DNA of 26,212 nt from an uncultured Eubacteriales bacterium (GTDB lineage: Bacteria; Bacillota; Clostridia; Oscillospirales; Butyricicoccaceae). The stretch spans positions 1 through 26,212 of the forward strand of contig CAKTWY010000009.1 in assembly GCA_934630445.1 (NCBI GenBank), in the 5' to 3' direction. A program made the translations under genes and the position numbers. Shown piece by piece: positions 16,857-24,872 of the stretch (the stretch's first letter is position 1; each line of letters opens with the position of its first letter). The notes below the pieces were generated by a model that was not told the origin of the DNA, ran no database searches, and saw nothing but the letters and a program-made list of their open reading frames with translations.

Positions 16857-17735
16857 ATGCTTTATACGATTGAAAATAAATATCTCCGCATCACTGCGGA
16901 CACATGCGGGGCAGAGCTGAAAAGCATCGTCTCCCTTGACGAAGAGCTTGAACGCCTGTGGCAGGGCGATGAAAAAAGCTGGACGGGACAGGCGCCGCTT
17001 CTCTTCCCTCTCATCGGCCGGCTGAAGGAGGAGCGCTATGACTGGGCGGGGAAAAGCTATTCCATGCCGATCCACGGCTTTGCCAACCGGTCGGAATTTA
17101 CCTATGTACCCGCAGGGGAAAACACGCTTTCCTTCACGCTGACCGATACGCCCGAAACATATGCGCGCTACCCCGTTCATTTCCGTCTGACGGTGCGCTA
17201 TGTTTTGGAGGGCCGCACGATCCGCAAGGAGCACACGGTGGAGAATCTGACGGACGGCGAAATGCTTTATGAGCTCGGCGGCCACGAAGGCTACAACATT
17301 GCGCTGTACGCCGGCGAGCGGATGGCGCAGTATTATGCCGAATTCAAAAACGACGGCCTCATGACATATACGACTGATGAAGCCATTATGTTCAACGAAG
17401 GGCTTTCGCCCGTGGCGATGGACGGACGGCGCATTTATCTGGACCGTGAGGTCTTTGCAAACGACGCGCTCGTGCTCGCAAATGCCGAGGACGGAACCGT
17501 GACGATCGGCTGCGGCGGGAACGGCCGGCGCATTACAGTCTGTGCGTCCGATTTCCCCTATCTGGGGCTTTGGACGATGTACCGTCCGTTTGATACCAAC
17601 TATATCTGCGTCGAGCCCTGGTCCTCACTGCCCGACTGCAACTATCTTGGATACGATCTGAAAGACAAGCCGGGCGTGCGCACGCTTGCCGCGCATGAGA
17701 CAGAGACGCTCGCCTATACGATCACAGTCGAATAA
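16857..17735 (+). CDS. Aldose 1-epimerase family protein (GalM/LacX-like mutarotase)
   Basis: The 292-residue protein belongs to the galactose-mutarotase fold, which interconverts alpha and beta anomers of sugars or sugar phosphates in the cytoplasm. Conserved blocks include LLFPLIGRLKE, the substrate-site PIHGFANRSEF (His-Gly-Phe) near residue 80, the GGHEGYNI block, and WTMYRPFDTNYICVEPWSSL with the predicted catalytic glutamate near the C terminus. The pattern is closest to the LacX-like subgroup, whose sugar is not settled. The ATG at 16857 has GAGGAAG with 7-nt spacing; an upstream in-frame ATG lies at the predicted transcription start. It is a single-gene unit with its own promoter and terminator, the only + strand gene between two long - strand runs. 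Confidence 0.88.
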   Translation: MLYTIENKYLRITADTCGAELKSIVSLDEELERLWQGDEKSWTGQAPLLFPLIGRLKEERYDWAGKSYSMPIHGFANRSEFTYVPAGENTLSFTLTDTPETYARYPVHFRLTVRYVLEGRTIRKEHTVENLTDGEMLYELGGHEGYNIALYAGERMAQYYAEFKNDGLMTYTTDEAIMFNEGLSPVAMDGRRIYLDREVFANDALVLANAEDGTVTIGCGGNGRRITVCASDFPYLGLWTMYRPFDTNYICVEPWSSLPDCNYLGYDLKDKPGVRTLAAHETETLAYTITVE

Positions 17736-17793
17736 CGGGAGGGCCGCTGTCCGCACGGCGCGCGTCTTCAATCCCGAATCATAACCGGATTAT

Positions 17794-17827
17794 AAAAAGG
17801 AGCCTTTGTATCAAAGGCTCCTTTTTT
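17794..17827 (+). terminator. Strong intrinsic terminator, probably bidirectional
   Basis: A 15-bp perfect stem (AAAAAGGAGCCTTTG at 17794-17808 and its complement at 17812-17826) closes on a 3-nt loop. It ends in six T on the + strand. Because the arms begin with A-runs, the - strand transcript also ends in a U-run. It serves the galM-like gene and the convergent YhcH-family gene, whose stop is 46 bases away. Confidence 0.92.
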
Positions 17828-17872
17828 GTATCTATCCAATCGATCCGCTCTGCGGTCAGCCCGCGTCATGCT

Positions 17873-18319
17873 TCAGATGCGGACCTTGACCACGCATTTA
17901 TGCACCGATGCCGGAACTCCGCACGCGATACAAGGCGCATGGGCATCCTCGGGAAACAGCACGAGGAAACGTCCGTTTCCAATGGACAGCTTTTCCGTCT
18001 TTCCCCGATAAAACCAGATATCCTTTTCCGGAAACGCCTGCGTTTCCTCCTCCATGGCTGTCAGCGGCGCAACACCCACACGCTCTTCCCCCTGCCACAG
18101 ATATTGGATATCAATATATGCCCGGTGCGCTTCCGGCTTCTCGTTTTCAGGCTTCGTCTCATATTCCTGCAGCAGAGCAAATACACGATCGCCGTCGATC
18201 TCAACGCGTCCGGCGGCCAGCTTTGTAAAATCCGTATCCGTCAGAAAGCGCAGGCCTTTTTCCAGTCCGCTGTGAATCTTGACGTATCGCCCGATATGGT
18301 CAATCGTATCGTAAATCAT
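17873..18319 (-). CDS. YhcH/YjgK/YiaL family protein (DUF386; NanQ-like)
   Basis: This 148-residue single-domain beta-barrel (cupin-like) protein belongs to the family including E. coli YhcH/NanQ and the EbgC beta subunit. Conserved features are EAHRAYIDIQYLWQGEE in the middle, then WFYRG and LFPEDAHAPC, whose Glu and His residues are the usual metal-binding set, and a closing HKCVVKV. E. coli YhcH has been described as a sialic-acid anomerase; family members probably act on sugar anomers, but the substrate here is unknown. The ATG at 18319 has GGAGG with 6-nt spacing. It is last in its run, 33 bases after the CvpA-like gene, and converges on a sugar mutarotase. Confidence 0.88.
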   Translation of the reverse strand: MIYDTIDHIGRYVKIHSGLEKGLRFLTDTDFTKLAAGRVEIDGDRVFALLQEYETKPENEKPEAHRAYIDIQYLWQGEERVGVAPLTAMEEETQAFPEKDIWFYRGKTEKLSIGNGRFLVLFPEDAHAPCIACGVPASVHKCVVKVRI

Positions 18320-18352
18320 CCTAAACCTCCTAAAATATCTTTGCTTTGCCCG

Positions 18353-19084
18353 TCAAAGATTCGCCGAGAGCATTGCCCCTGGGTAAAAGGAAGCAAAAAA
18401 GCGCACGACATGCGAATTCTGAACGACCTCAGGCGCAAGGATCCCGCCCGCAGCCGTGGTGGATGGGAAAAAAGCAACCAGAATCCAAATAAGCACCGCG
18501 ACAATGAGCGCCCCCCACAGCGCCCCGGCAAGCAGGCCGCCCAAGCGATTGATCCCGCTCAGCACCGGCAGCTTAAACGCCACGTTGACCAGCCGTGCTG
18601 CAAGGAACACCAAGATGGACAGTACAATGAGAGAAACGATAAAGACCAGAATGTAGGCGAGATTGTGTGCAACGATCGTCGCCGTGGCATCTGCGATATT
18701 CTTTCCCGCCTGCGTGACCAGGTCAGAAATACTCTGTGCGATCTCACCGGAAAAAAGTTTGGACAGGCCAAGCGCCTCGACCATCTCCCGCGCAGCGTCG
18801 ATCGCTCCCTGCGCGAGACCTGCGCCTCCCTGCGCCGACGCTGCGGCCTGTGCCTCAATGACGGCTGCGCCGCTTTTTTCAACCCAGCCGAGAATCAGGG
18901 GCTTCAGCAGCCGCTCTGCGACCCAGGGGGAAAGACGCTGCGCGATCAGTGCGCTGCCGAAGAAGGAGACAAGCGTGCCGACAGCGCCTGCCAGCATCAT
19001 CACAAGTCCCTTCTTTTTCCCTCCGAAGGCAAAAAACAGGATCATTGCAACTGCAACGATATCTACGATCAGTGACAGTTTCAT
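18353..19084 (-). CDS. CvpA-family membrane protein
   Basis: The 243-residue integral membrane protein starts with a hydrophobic helix (IVDIVAVAMILFFAF). The short basic loop GGKKKG and a second helix (LVMMLAGAVGTLVSFFG) follow, the standard opening of the CvpA (colicin V production) family. A soluble helical stretch at about 60-135 precedes two more helices (about 140-165 and 185-210). The glycine-rich RLGGLLAGALWGALIVAVL is the family's C-terminal hallmark. The role is uncertain; CvpA homologues are linked to envelope integrity. The ATG at 19084 has AAAGGAGG with 7-nt spacing. A 122-base gap separates it from the DUF5711-like gene. Confidence 0.85.
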   Translation of the reverse strand: MKLSLIVDIVAVAMILFFAFGGKKKGLVMMLAGAVGTLVSFFGSALIAQRLSPWVAERLLKPLILGWVEKSGAAVIEAQAAASAQGGAGLAQGAIDAAREMVEALGLSKLFSGEIAQSISDLVTQAGKNIADATATIVAHNLAYILVFIVSLIVLSILVFLAARLVNVAFKLPVLSGINRLGGLLAGALWGALIVAVLIWILVAFFPSTTAAGGILAPEVVQNSHVVRFFASFYPGAMLSANL

Positions 19085-19206
19085 ATCTGCCCCTCCTTTT
19101 ACTGTTTGCCGTCTGCGGACGAACCGGCAGTGCCCACACCGACGGGCCTTTCACAGACAGCCTGGCCGCCCTGTACCAGCCTATGTGACGCTGCGTAAAA
19201 ACATGT

Positions 19207-20427
19207 CTACTCCGCCGCGCCGTCCAGAAAATCCTGCCGCTGAAGCAGTCCGGCGCGCCCGGTATAGATCAGTGTGACAGCGCCGTCACCGCGCACCACT
19301 GCGCTTCGCGCGTCACCCTCCGCAATGGAAACTCCCTGCTGGCTGAGGGATTCATCATAGAGCGAAACGCTCTCGCTTGTAAGCAGTACGACATATCCGT
19401 CGGCGGCAGCGAGACTTTTTACGTCACCGGACGTATTCACCGTCGCCTTCACCGCTGCGTTTTCATCCAGCAGGATCACACCGCCGCGCTTGGCCGCGCC
19501 GCTCTGCCCTTTGAGCGCGAGAAAGGGCGTTCCCCGATCGCTGCAGGCAAAGTGCGTGAGTGTTCCGCGGGTGTAGGGAAAGCTCCCCCGCACAGCGCCA
19601 TCCTCTCCCAGGAGCACGGTTTTCTCGTCACAGATCACCCAGAGTCCTTCGTCGGAAAAGGAAAGTGCCAGCCCCGCTGACGAACCAAGTGCCGCCGTCC
19701 AGGCCGCTTCCGTCTCATCCGTACGGAAGCACACCACTTTTGAAGTGAAGCCCGAAGACGTGCCGGAATAACAAATCGCCGCCATGCGCCGGCCATCATC
19801 CGACTGTACCGCGCAAGGCACATAGTAATCCGGCGTTTTCCAGCGATATATTTCATTCTGCTTTGCATCAAAAACCGTGACCGCGCTGCGATATCCCGGC
19901 TCGTCCGTTACAACGGTAAAAGCGCCGTTTTCATTCATATCGACGTTGATGATATCCGCGTCGAACGTTTTTTCAAAAATCGTGGTATAGCTGTTGGTGA
20001 TGAGGAGCTGGTTCCCCCCGCGGTCATACGCCAGGAGAAGCTTGTCCGACGCGACCATCGCCGGAGAGGAGTAGCTCACAGCGAGCGACAGATCTTCCTT
20101 CCCCGCCGCGTTATAGTAGTGCAGAACATCCGGCGTGAGCACTGCAAGCCCGCCGCGAAAACTCAGATACGAATTCTGCTGCGCCGTTTCGATCGTGATC
20201 TTCTCAAATGTTCCGCTCTCGCCCGATGCGCCCGCGTCAAGGTAAGACAGAATACGCCGCGCATTTTCCAGGTTAAATTCCTCCCGGTAAAAATACCCGA
20301 GGCCGAAAATGGCGCACGCGAGCGCCGCAATAAAAAGGTATTTAACCGAGCGCACCGCGCGTGCGCTTTTGGCCATGGGGCCGTCTTCGATATAAAGGAG
20401 CTTCCCCTTTTTTTGCTTTTTTTTCAA
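19207..20427 (-). CDS. DUF5711-like membrane-anchored extracytoplasmic protein
   Basis: The 406-residue protein has a basic N-terminal tail (KKKQKKGKLLYI), one transmembrane helix near 30-47 (LFIAALACAIFGLGYFY) and a large outward-facing domain. That domain repeats short beta-rich units of the kind LLLAYDRGGNQLLIT, FTVVTDEPGYRSAVTVFD and LWVICDEKTVLLGEDG. These look like blades of a beta-propeller. I match it to the DUF5711 family of Firmicutes, which has no assigned function. The TTG start at 20427 overlaps the truA stop as TTGA and has GGGAGG with 7-nt spacing, so it is translationally coupled to truA. It may scaffold or sense at the cell surface together with the adjacent CvpA-like protein; that is inference. 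Confidence 0.75.
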   Translation of the reverse strand: MKKKQKKGKLLYIEDGPMAKSARAVRSVKYLFIAALACAIFGLGYFYREEFNLENARRILSYLDAGASGESGTFEKITIETAQQNSYLSFRGGLAVLTPDVLHYYNAAGKEDLSLAVSYSSPAMVASDKLLLAYDRGGNQLLITNSYTTIFEKTFDADIINVDMNENGAFTVVTDEPGYRSAVTVFDAKQNEIYRWKTPDYYVPCAVQSDDGRRMAAICYSGTSSGFTSKVVCFRTDETEAAWTAALGSSAGLALSFSDEGLWVICDEKTVLLGEDGAVRGSFPYTRGTLTHFACSDRGTPFLALKGQSGAAKRGGVILLDENAAVKATVNTSGDVKSLAAADGYVVLLTSESVSLYDESLSQQGVSIAEGDARSAVVRGDGAVTLIYTGRAGLLQRQDFLDGAAE

Positions 20428-21179
20428 GGATAAACCTCCCAGTTTTCATACCGGAGCTTTGTCAGGTACAGCCCCGCCGCCGGCGCAGTCGGACCCGCCG
20501 CACTGCGCTCGCCTGCGCGCAGAATATCCGCGATGGCGCCCGGCGCAAGCTTATGCTCCCCCACCAGCAGGAGTGTGCCCGCAATGGTGCGCGCCATGTT
20601 GTACAAAAATCCGTCCGCACACACGCGCAGGAGCACCCGCTCCCCCTCGCGTGAAACGGTGAGGTACCTGATCGTGCGCACGGTGCTTCTGACTTCCGTT
20701 CCGAGCGAACGCATGGAGGCAAAATCGTGCGTACCGCAAAACGCCTGCGCCGCCTGAGCCATCGCATCCGTGTCGAGCGCGAGCGGGTGAAAGCACGCAC
20801 GGTCGAGATAAAACGGGTTTTTGACCCTGCCCTCTACAACGAGATAGGTATACTCTTTTTCTTCACAGGAAAAGCGCGCGTGAAACGCCTCCGGCATTTC
20901 GCGCGCTTCCCAGACAGCGATGTCGCGTGGCAGATTCGCGCCCAGCGCCGGGGCAAATTTTGTAATCGGAATTGCGCTGTGCGTTTGAAAGCTCGCTACA
21001 TAGCACGGCGCGTGCACGCCCGCGTCCGTCCGGCCGCATCCGTGCAGAACCGGCCGCTCGCGCGTAACGGCATATACCGCGTCCGACAGCCGCGCCTGCA
21101 CACTGTCGGCGTTGCGCTGCATCTGCCAGCCGTGATAACGCGTGCCGACATAGGAAAGGCGCAGTGCAATGTTTCTCAT
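20424..21179 (-). CDS. truA: tRNA pseudouridine(38-40) synthase TruA
   Basis: The 251-residue enzyme makes pseudouridine at positions 38-40 of the tRNA anticodon arm. The N-terminal LSYVGTRYHGWQMQ block is present. The catalytic Asp is in GCGRTDAGVHAPC near residue 52. ARFSCEEKEYTYLV, FLYNMARTIAG and a closing PAAGLYLTKLRYE complete the fold. Length is normal. The ATG at 21179 follows AAAGGCGGAG, 23 bases after the ecfT stop. The order ecfA1-ecfA2-ecfT-truA is a conserved Firmicutes arrangement, although rplM-rpsI, which often follow, are replaced here. Confidence 0.96.
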   Translation of the reverse strand: MRNIALRLSYVGTRYHGWQMQRNADSVQARLSDAVYAVTRERPVLHGCGRTDAGVHAPCYVASFQTHSAIPITKFAPALGANLPRDIAVWEAREMPEAFHARFSCEEKEYTYLVVEGRVKNPFYLDRACFHPLALDTDAMAQAAQAFCGTHDFASMRSLGTEVRSTVRTIRYLTVSREGERVLLRVCADGFLYNMARTIAGTLLLVGEHKLAPGAIADILRAGERSAAGPTAPAAGLYLTKLRYENWEVYP

Positions 21180-21202
21180 ATCGCTCCGCCTTTCAAAAAG
21201 AA

Positions 21203-22021
21203 TTAAAACCCGGGAAGGGCTACAATGCGCCCGGACAGAAGCAGCACCACAAACAGGCAGATGGCACCCACTGCAATGGTAATATAGTCAAGCCTGGCCA
21301 TACGCAGCTCTTTGAGCCGTGTGCGCCCTTCGCCGCCGTGATAGAGGCGGCACTCCATCGCCACCGCTAGCTCGTCCGCCCGGCGAAACGCAGATACGAA
21401 AAGCGGGATTAAAATCGGTACGAGCGCCTTTGCGCGCTGGATCAGGCTGCCCGTTTCAAAATCCGCGCCGCGCGCCTTCTGCGCGTTCATGATCTTATCC
21501 GTTTCCTCGATGAGCGTAGGGATAAAGCGCAGCGCGATCGTCATCATCATCGCAAGCTCATGCACCGGTACATGCAGACGCTTCAATGGCTTGAGCAGGC
21601 TCTCGATCCCGTCGGTCAGCATGATGGGCGAAGTCGTATAGGTGAGCATCGACGTGCCGATGATGAGCAGAATGATGCGCACCGCCATGTAGACCGCCTG
21701 TACGACGCCCTCATAGGTGATCCTGAAGATCCAGAACGTCCACAGCGTCCTGCCCGGGGTGTAGAACATATTGAGCACAGCTGTGAAGAGGATAATAAAG
21801 ACAAGCGGCTTTACACCCTTAAAGATAAGCTTTGGGCTGATTTTGGAATTCAGAATGACCGCCGCGAGCATCGCAATCGTAAAAGCATATGCAAGCGGTC
21901 CCTTTGCCAGGAAGAGTACGATAATAAACGCCAGCACCATTACGATCTTCACGCGCGGGTCAACGCGGTGGACCGCGCTTTTCCCCGGGAAAAACTGCCC
22001 GATGGTGATATCCTTAAGCAT
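21203..22021 (-). CDS. ecfT: ECF transporter transmembrane subunit EcfT
   Basis: This 272-residue membrane protein of group II energy-coupling-factor transporters links the ATPases to exchangeable substrate-binding S components for vitamins and metals. It shows IGQFFPGKSAVHRVDPRVK at the N terminus and about five hydrophobic segments. The two cytoplasmic coupling motifs are AQKARGADFETG and RADELAVAMECRLYHGG; the second is a variant of the usual A-M-x-x-R-G. The ATG at 22021 overlaps ecfA2 by 8 bases and has GGAGG with 7-nt spacing; the longer frame is within ecfA2. No S component is encoded here, as expected for a shared module. Confidence 0.95.
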   Translation of the reverse strand: MLKDITIGQFFPGKSAVHRVDPRVKIVMVLAFIIVLFLAKGPLAYAFTIAMLAAVILNSKISPKLIFKGVKPLVFIILFTAVLNMFYTPGRTLWTFWIFRITYEGVVQAVYMAVRIILLIIGTSMLTYTTSPIMLTDGIESLLKPLKRLHVPVHELAMMMTIALRFIPTLIEETDKIMNAQKARGADFETGSLIQRAKALVPILIPLFVSAFRRADELAVAMECRLYHGGEGRTRLKELRMARLDYITIAVGAICLFVVLLLSGRIVALPGF

Positions 22022-22880
22022 CTTCCCGCCTCCCCTTGAGCGCAAGAAGCGCACGTTTTGCCTGCTCGATGGTATACACCGAATCGCTTACCTTTACGCC
22101 GCGCGCGCGCAGCCCCATAAAGACCTTCGTGATCTGCGGCACGTCAAGCCCCGCCGCCTCAAGCTCCGCCCCGTGTGCGAACACGCGCTCGGGCGTGCCG
22201 TCCAGCATGAGCCGGGCGCGGTTCATGACGAGCACGCGGTCGACTGTTTTGGCAATATCCTCCATGCTGTGGGTCACGAACAGGACCGTCGTGCCCAGAT
22301 GCTCGTGATATTCGATGATATGCGACAGGATCTCGTCACGTCCGCGCGGGTCGAGCCCTGCTGTCGGCTCGTCAAAAACGATGCACTCCGGGCGCATGGC
22401 GATCACGCCCGCGATCGCAACGCGGCGCTTCTGTCCGCCGGAGAGATCGAAGGGCGACTTTTCCAGCACGTCGGGCTTCAATCCGACAAAATCGATCGCC
22501 TCGAGCACGCGCTCGGCAATTTCGTCGTCCTTCAGGCCCATGTTTTTCGGGCCGAAGGCCACGTCTTTAAACACCGTCTCTTCAAAGAGCTGGTATTCCG
22601 GGTATTGGAAAACCATGCCGACCTTAAAGCGGATATCGCGGATCTTCACGTCAGGCCCCCAAATGTCTCGGCCCTGAAAAAAGATCTGCCCGGAGGTCGG
22701 CTTTAAAATGCCGTTTAAATGCTGGATCAGCGTGCTCTTGCCGGAGCCCGTATGGCCGATAACGCCGACAAACTCGCCCTTTTTGATCGAAAGGCTGACC
22801 CCGTCAAGCGCGCAGGAGGCAAAGGGCGTTCCCTCCCCATACACATGGCGCAGATCTTTGATTTGAATCATATCCATCAT
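22014..22880 (-). CDS. ecfA2: ECF transporter ATPase EcfA2
   Basis: The 288-residue ABC ATPase is the second nucleotide-binding subunit of the ECF module. The Walker A is GHTGSGKST, the Q-loop region FQYPEYQLFEETV is typical of EcfA2, the signature is LSGGQKRRVAIAG, and the Walker B is CIVFDEPTAGLDP. The H-loop lies in VLFVTHSM. The ATG at 22880 overlaps the ecfA1 stop as ATGA with GGAGG seven bases upstream, which sets the start. Two more ATGs follow within nine bases. The C-terminal domain past residue 215 is the ECF-specific extension. It pairs with EcfA1 as a heterodimer. Confidence 0.94.
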   Translation of the reverse strand: MMDMIQIKDLRHVYGEGTPFASCALDGVSLSIKKGEFVGVIGHTGSGKSTLIQHLNGILKPTSGQIFFQGRDIWGPDVKIRDIRFKVGMVFQYPEYQLFEETVFKDVAFGPKNMGLKDDEIAERVLEAIDFVGLKPDVLEKSPFDLSGGQKRRVAIAGVIAMRPECIVFDEPTAGLDPRGRDEILSHIIEYHEHLGTTVLFVTHSMEDIAKTVDRVLVMNRARLMLDGTPERVFAHGAELEAAGLDVPQITKVFMGLRARGVKVSDSVYTIEQAKRALLALKGRREDA

Positions 22881-23734
22881 GCCCGTGCCTCCACAAACCG
22901 CATCAGCCGGTCGACGCATTCTTCCACCGTCAGCGCATCGATCGGCACGTGATAGCCCGCCTCGCGCAGCTCATACAGGATGCGCACGGTCTGCGGCACG
23001 TCCAACCCGTACTCGACGAGCTCCTCGACACGGGAAAATATCTTCTTCGGAACATCGTCCATCGCGACAAGGCCGTCGTTCATGACGACCACGCGGTCTG
23101 CCTGCACCGCTTCGTTCATATGGTGCGTAATGAGGATGACGGTGATCGCCAGTTCACGGTTGAGCTTTTTGATCGTCTCCATCACTTCCCGCCTGCCGGA
23201 GGGGTCAAGCATGGCCGTCGGCTCGTCAAAAACGATGCACGCAGGCTGCATGGCAATGACGCCTGCGATCGCGACGCGCTGTTTCTGCCCGCCGGAAAGA
23301 TGGTGCGGCGCGCGGTCTTTGTATTTGAGCATCCCAACCGAGGAGAGCGCGTCGTCGACGCGCCTGCGGATCTCTTCCGGCGGCACGCCCATATTTTCCG
23401 GCGCAAAGGCGCAGTCCTCTTCGACTACAGTCGCGACGATCTGGTTGTCCGGATTCTGGAAAACCATGCCGACAGTTTTGCGCACGTCGAACAGGCGCGC
23501 TTCGTCGGAAGTGTCGCTGCCATCGACAAATACTTTTCCTCCTGTAGGAAGGAGGATCGCGTTCAGCGTTTTTGCAAAAGTGCTTTTACCCGAGCCATTA
23601 TGGCCCAGGACTGCTAAAAACTGGCCGCGCGGAACCGTCAGGTTCACACCGCCGAGCGCCATTTTTATCCCGCCCGCCGTCTCGTCGGCCGTATAGGAAT
23701 AGCTTAAATCCTGTGTTCTGATCATTTCTGCCAT
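22877..23734 (-). CDS. ecfA1: ECF transporter ATPase EcfA1
   Basis: The 285-residue ABC ATPase is the first nucleotide-binding subunit of the ECF module. It has Walker A GHNGSGKST, the EcfA1-type Q-loop FQNPDNQIVATVVEED, signature LSGGQKQRVAIAG, Walker B CIVFDEPTAMLDP and H-loop ILITHHM. The ATG at 23734 has GGAGA with 6-nt spacing; an ATG nine bases downstream is the only close alternative. A 97-base gap separates it from the upstream methyltransferase. It contains a small 5-bp hairpin (23791-23806) but no convincing promoter or terminator, so transcription probably continues from upstream. Confidence 0.94.
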   Translation of the reverse strand: MAEMIRTQDLSYSYTADETAGGIKMALGGVNLTVPRGQFLAVLGHNGSGKSTFAKTLNAILLPTGGKVFVDGSDTSDEARLFDVRKTVGMVFQNPDNQIVATVVEEDCAFAPENMGVPPEEIRRRVDDALSSVGMLKYKDRAPHHLSGGQKQRVAIAGVIAMQPACIVFDEPTAMLDPSGRREVMETIKKLNRELAITVILITHHMNEAVQADRVVVMNDGLVAMDDVPKKIFSRVEELVEYGLDVPQTVRILYELREAGYHVPIDALTVEECVDRLMRFVEARA

Positions 23735-23830
23735 TTGTCGTCTCCGTTCGGATGAATGTGCGCCCTGCCGCGCCTCATACTCCACTTATTCTGTCCGCTC
23801 TGACAGCGTTCTGTGTGATGCCTGCAGCTT

Positions 23831-24700
23831 TTAATACCTGCCGATCCACCTGCCGGTGGAACCGCATGGCAGGCAAAGCCCCGTTTCCGTCACCGGAAGA
23901 CCGAGTTCCTCGCATTCGACCGCTCCGCCGTAGCGCCCTATCAGCAGCCGCCCGAGGATATAGCGCATGACCGAAGGGGAAAGCCCCGCCGTGTAGGAAT
24001 TGACGATGTAAAACAGCGGCTTGTCCGACAGCACGCCGAGCGTCAGGCGGATAAAGTCATACACGTCGTCCTCGATCTTCCACACCTCACCGGATGGGCC
24101 TCTTCCGTAGCTCGGCGGATCCATAATGATCGCGTCGTACTTGCGCCCGCGGCGGATCTCCCGCTCGAGAAATTTCTTGCAGTCGTCGACGATCCAGCGC
24201 ACGCTCGCGCGCTCAAGGCCGGATACGGCTGCGTTTTCCCTCGCCCAGGCGACCATGCCGCGCGCGGCGTCGACATGGCAGACCTCTGCCCCCGCGGAAG
24301 CGGCGGCGAGCGTCGCCCCGCCGGTATAGGCGAAGAGATTCAGCACGCTGATCTTCCGCTTCGAAGCGGCGATCATCGCGCGGATAAAATCCCAGTTGAC
24401 CGCCTGCTCCGGGAAAAGCCCCGTGTGCTTGAAATTCATCGGCTTCAAGCGGAAGGTAAGCTCCCCATACGATATCTGCCACTGCGGCGGCAGCGCGGCG
24501 ATCTGCCATTTCCCGCCGCCCGAGCTCGAGCGAAGGTACCTCGCATCCGGCGCCTGCCACTCCCGCATTCCCGGCCGCGCCTTATCCCAGATCGCCTGCG
24601 GGTCCGGCCGTACAAGGCGGTACTTGCCCCATCGCTCCAGCCGCTCGCCGTCTCCGCAGTCGAGCAGCTCATAATCCTGCCATTTATCTGAGATCCACAT
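23831..24700 (-). CDS. Class I SAM-dependent methyltransferase, RlmI/COG1092-like, without PUA domain
   Basis: The 289-residue protein has a Rossmann methyltransferase core. VLNLFAYTGGATLAAASAGA near residues 145-165 is the SAM-binding motif I. VCHVDAARG follows, then VDDCKKFL, and the catalytic loop IIMDPPSYGRG (D-P-P-S-Y) is near residue 222. FKHTGLFPEQ before the core is characteristic of this rRNA methyltransferase group. Unlike E. coli RlmI, no N-terminal PUA domain is evident; the first 110 residues are a short family-specific part. rRNA cytosine methylation is likely, but the site is not known. The ATG at 24700 has GGGGAGA with 5-nt spacing, about 26 bases behind a good promoter. Confidence 0.85.
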   Translation of the reverse strand: MWISDKWQDYELLDCGDGERLERWGKYRLVRPDPQAIWDKARPGMREWQAPDARYLRSSSGGGKWQIAALPPQWQISYGELTFRLKPMNFKHTGLFPEQAVNWDFIRAMIAASKRKISVLNLFAYTGGATLAAASAGAEVCHVDAARGMVAWARENAAVSGLERASVRWIVDDCKKFLEREIRRGRKYDAIIMDPPSYGRGPSGEVWKIEDDVYDFIRLTLGVLSDKPLFYIVNSYTAGLSPSVMRYILGRLLIGRYGGAVECEELGLPVTETGLCLPCGSTGRWIGRY

Positions 24701-24732
24701 AGGACTCTCCCCATCATAATTTAATCTGTAAT

Positions 24733-24761
24733 ATTGTATCATTATCCGCTATTTGCGTCAA
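24733..24761 (-). promoter_or_regulatory. Sigma-A-like promoter for the methyltransferase and probably the ecf-truA run
   Basis: On the - strand TTGACG (24761-24756), 17 bases and TACAAT (24738-24733) are preceded by a TG at the extended -10 position (TGATACAAT). Matches are five of six in both hexamers. The predicted start near 24726 lies about 26 bases before the ATG. Confidence 0.75.
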
Positions 24762-24838
24762 ACAAATCGTGCACAAAATCAAATCTCCATTTCATAATTC
24801 TTTCAGTTTTTATTCATACGTCCGTCACAAATGCAATT

Positions 24839-24844
24839 TATGAT
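24839..24844 (+). promoter_or_regulatory. Possible -10 element for the HtrA-like protease gene
   Basis: TATGAT matches five of six bases of the -10 consensus and lies 28 bases before the ATG. No -35 hexamer stands out at 16-18 bases (ATACGT at 17). The gene may need an activator or another sigma factor; this is a weak call. The AT-rich stretch 24757-24838 shows no clear repeat. Confidence 0.3.
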
Positions 24845-24872
24845 AAAGCTGTGAAATAAAGGAGGCATCGAT

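Noticed and set aside
19085..19206. Small RNA or leader element between the DUF5711-like and CvpA-like genes
   Set aside because: Only short competing 4-bp stems and no convincing promoter or terminator; nothing that can be supported.
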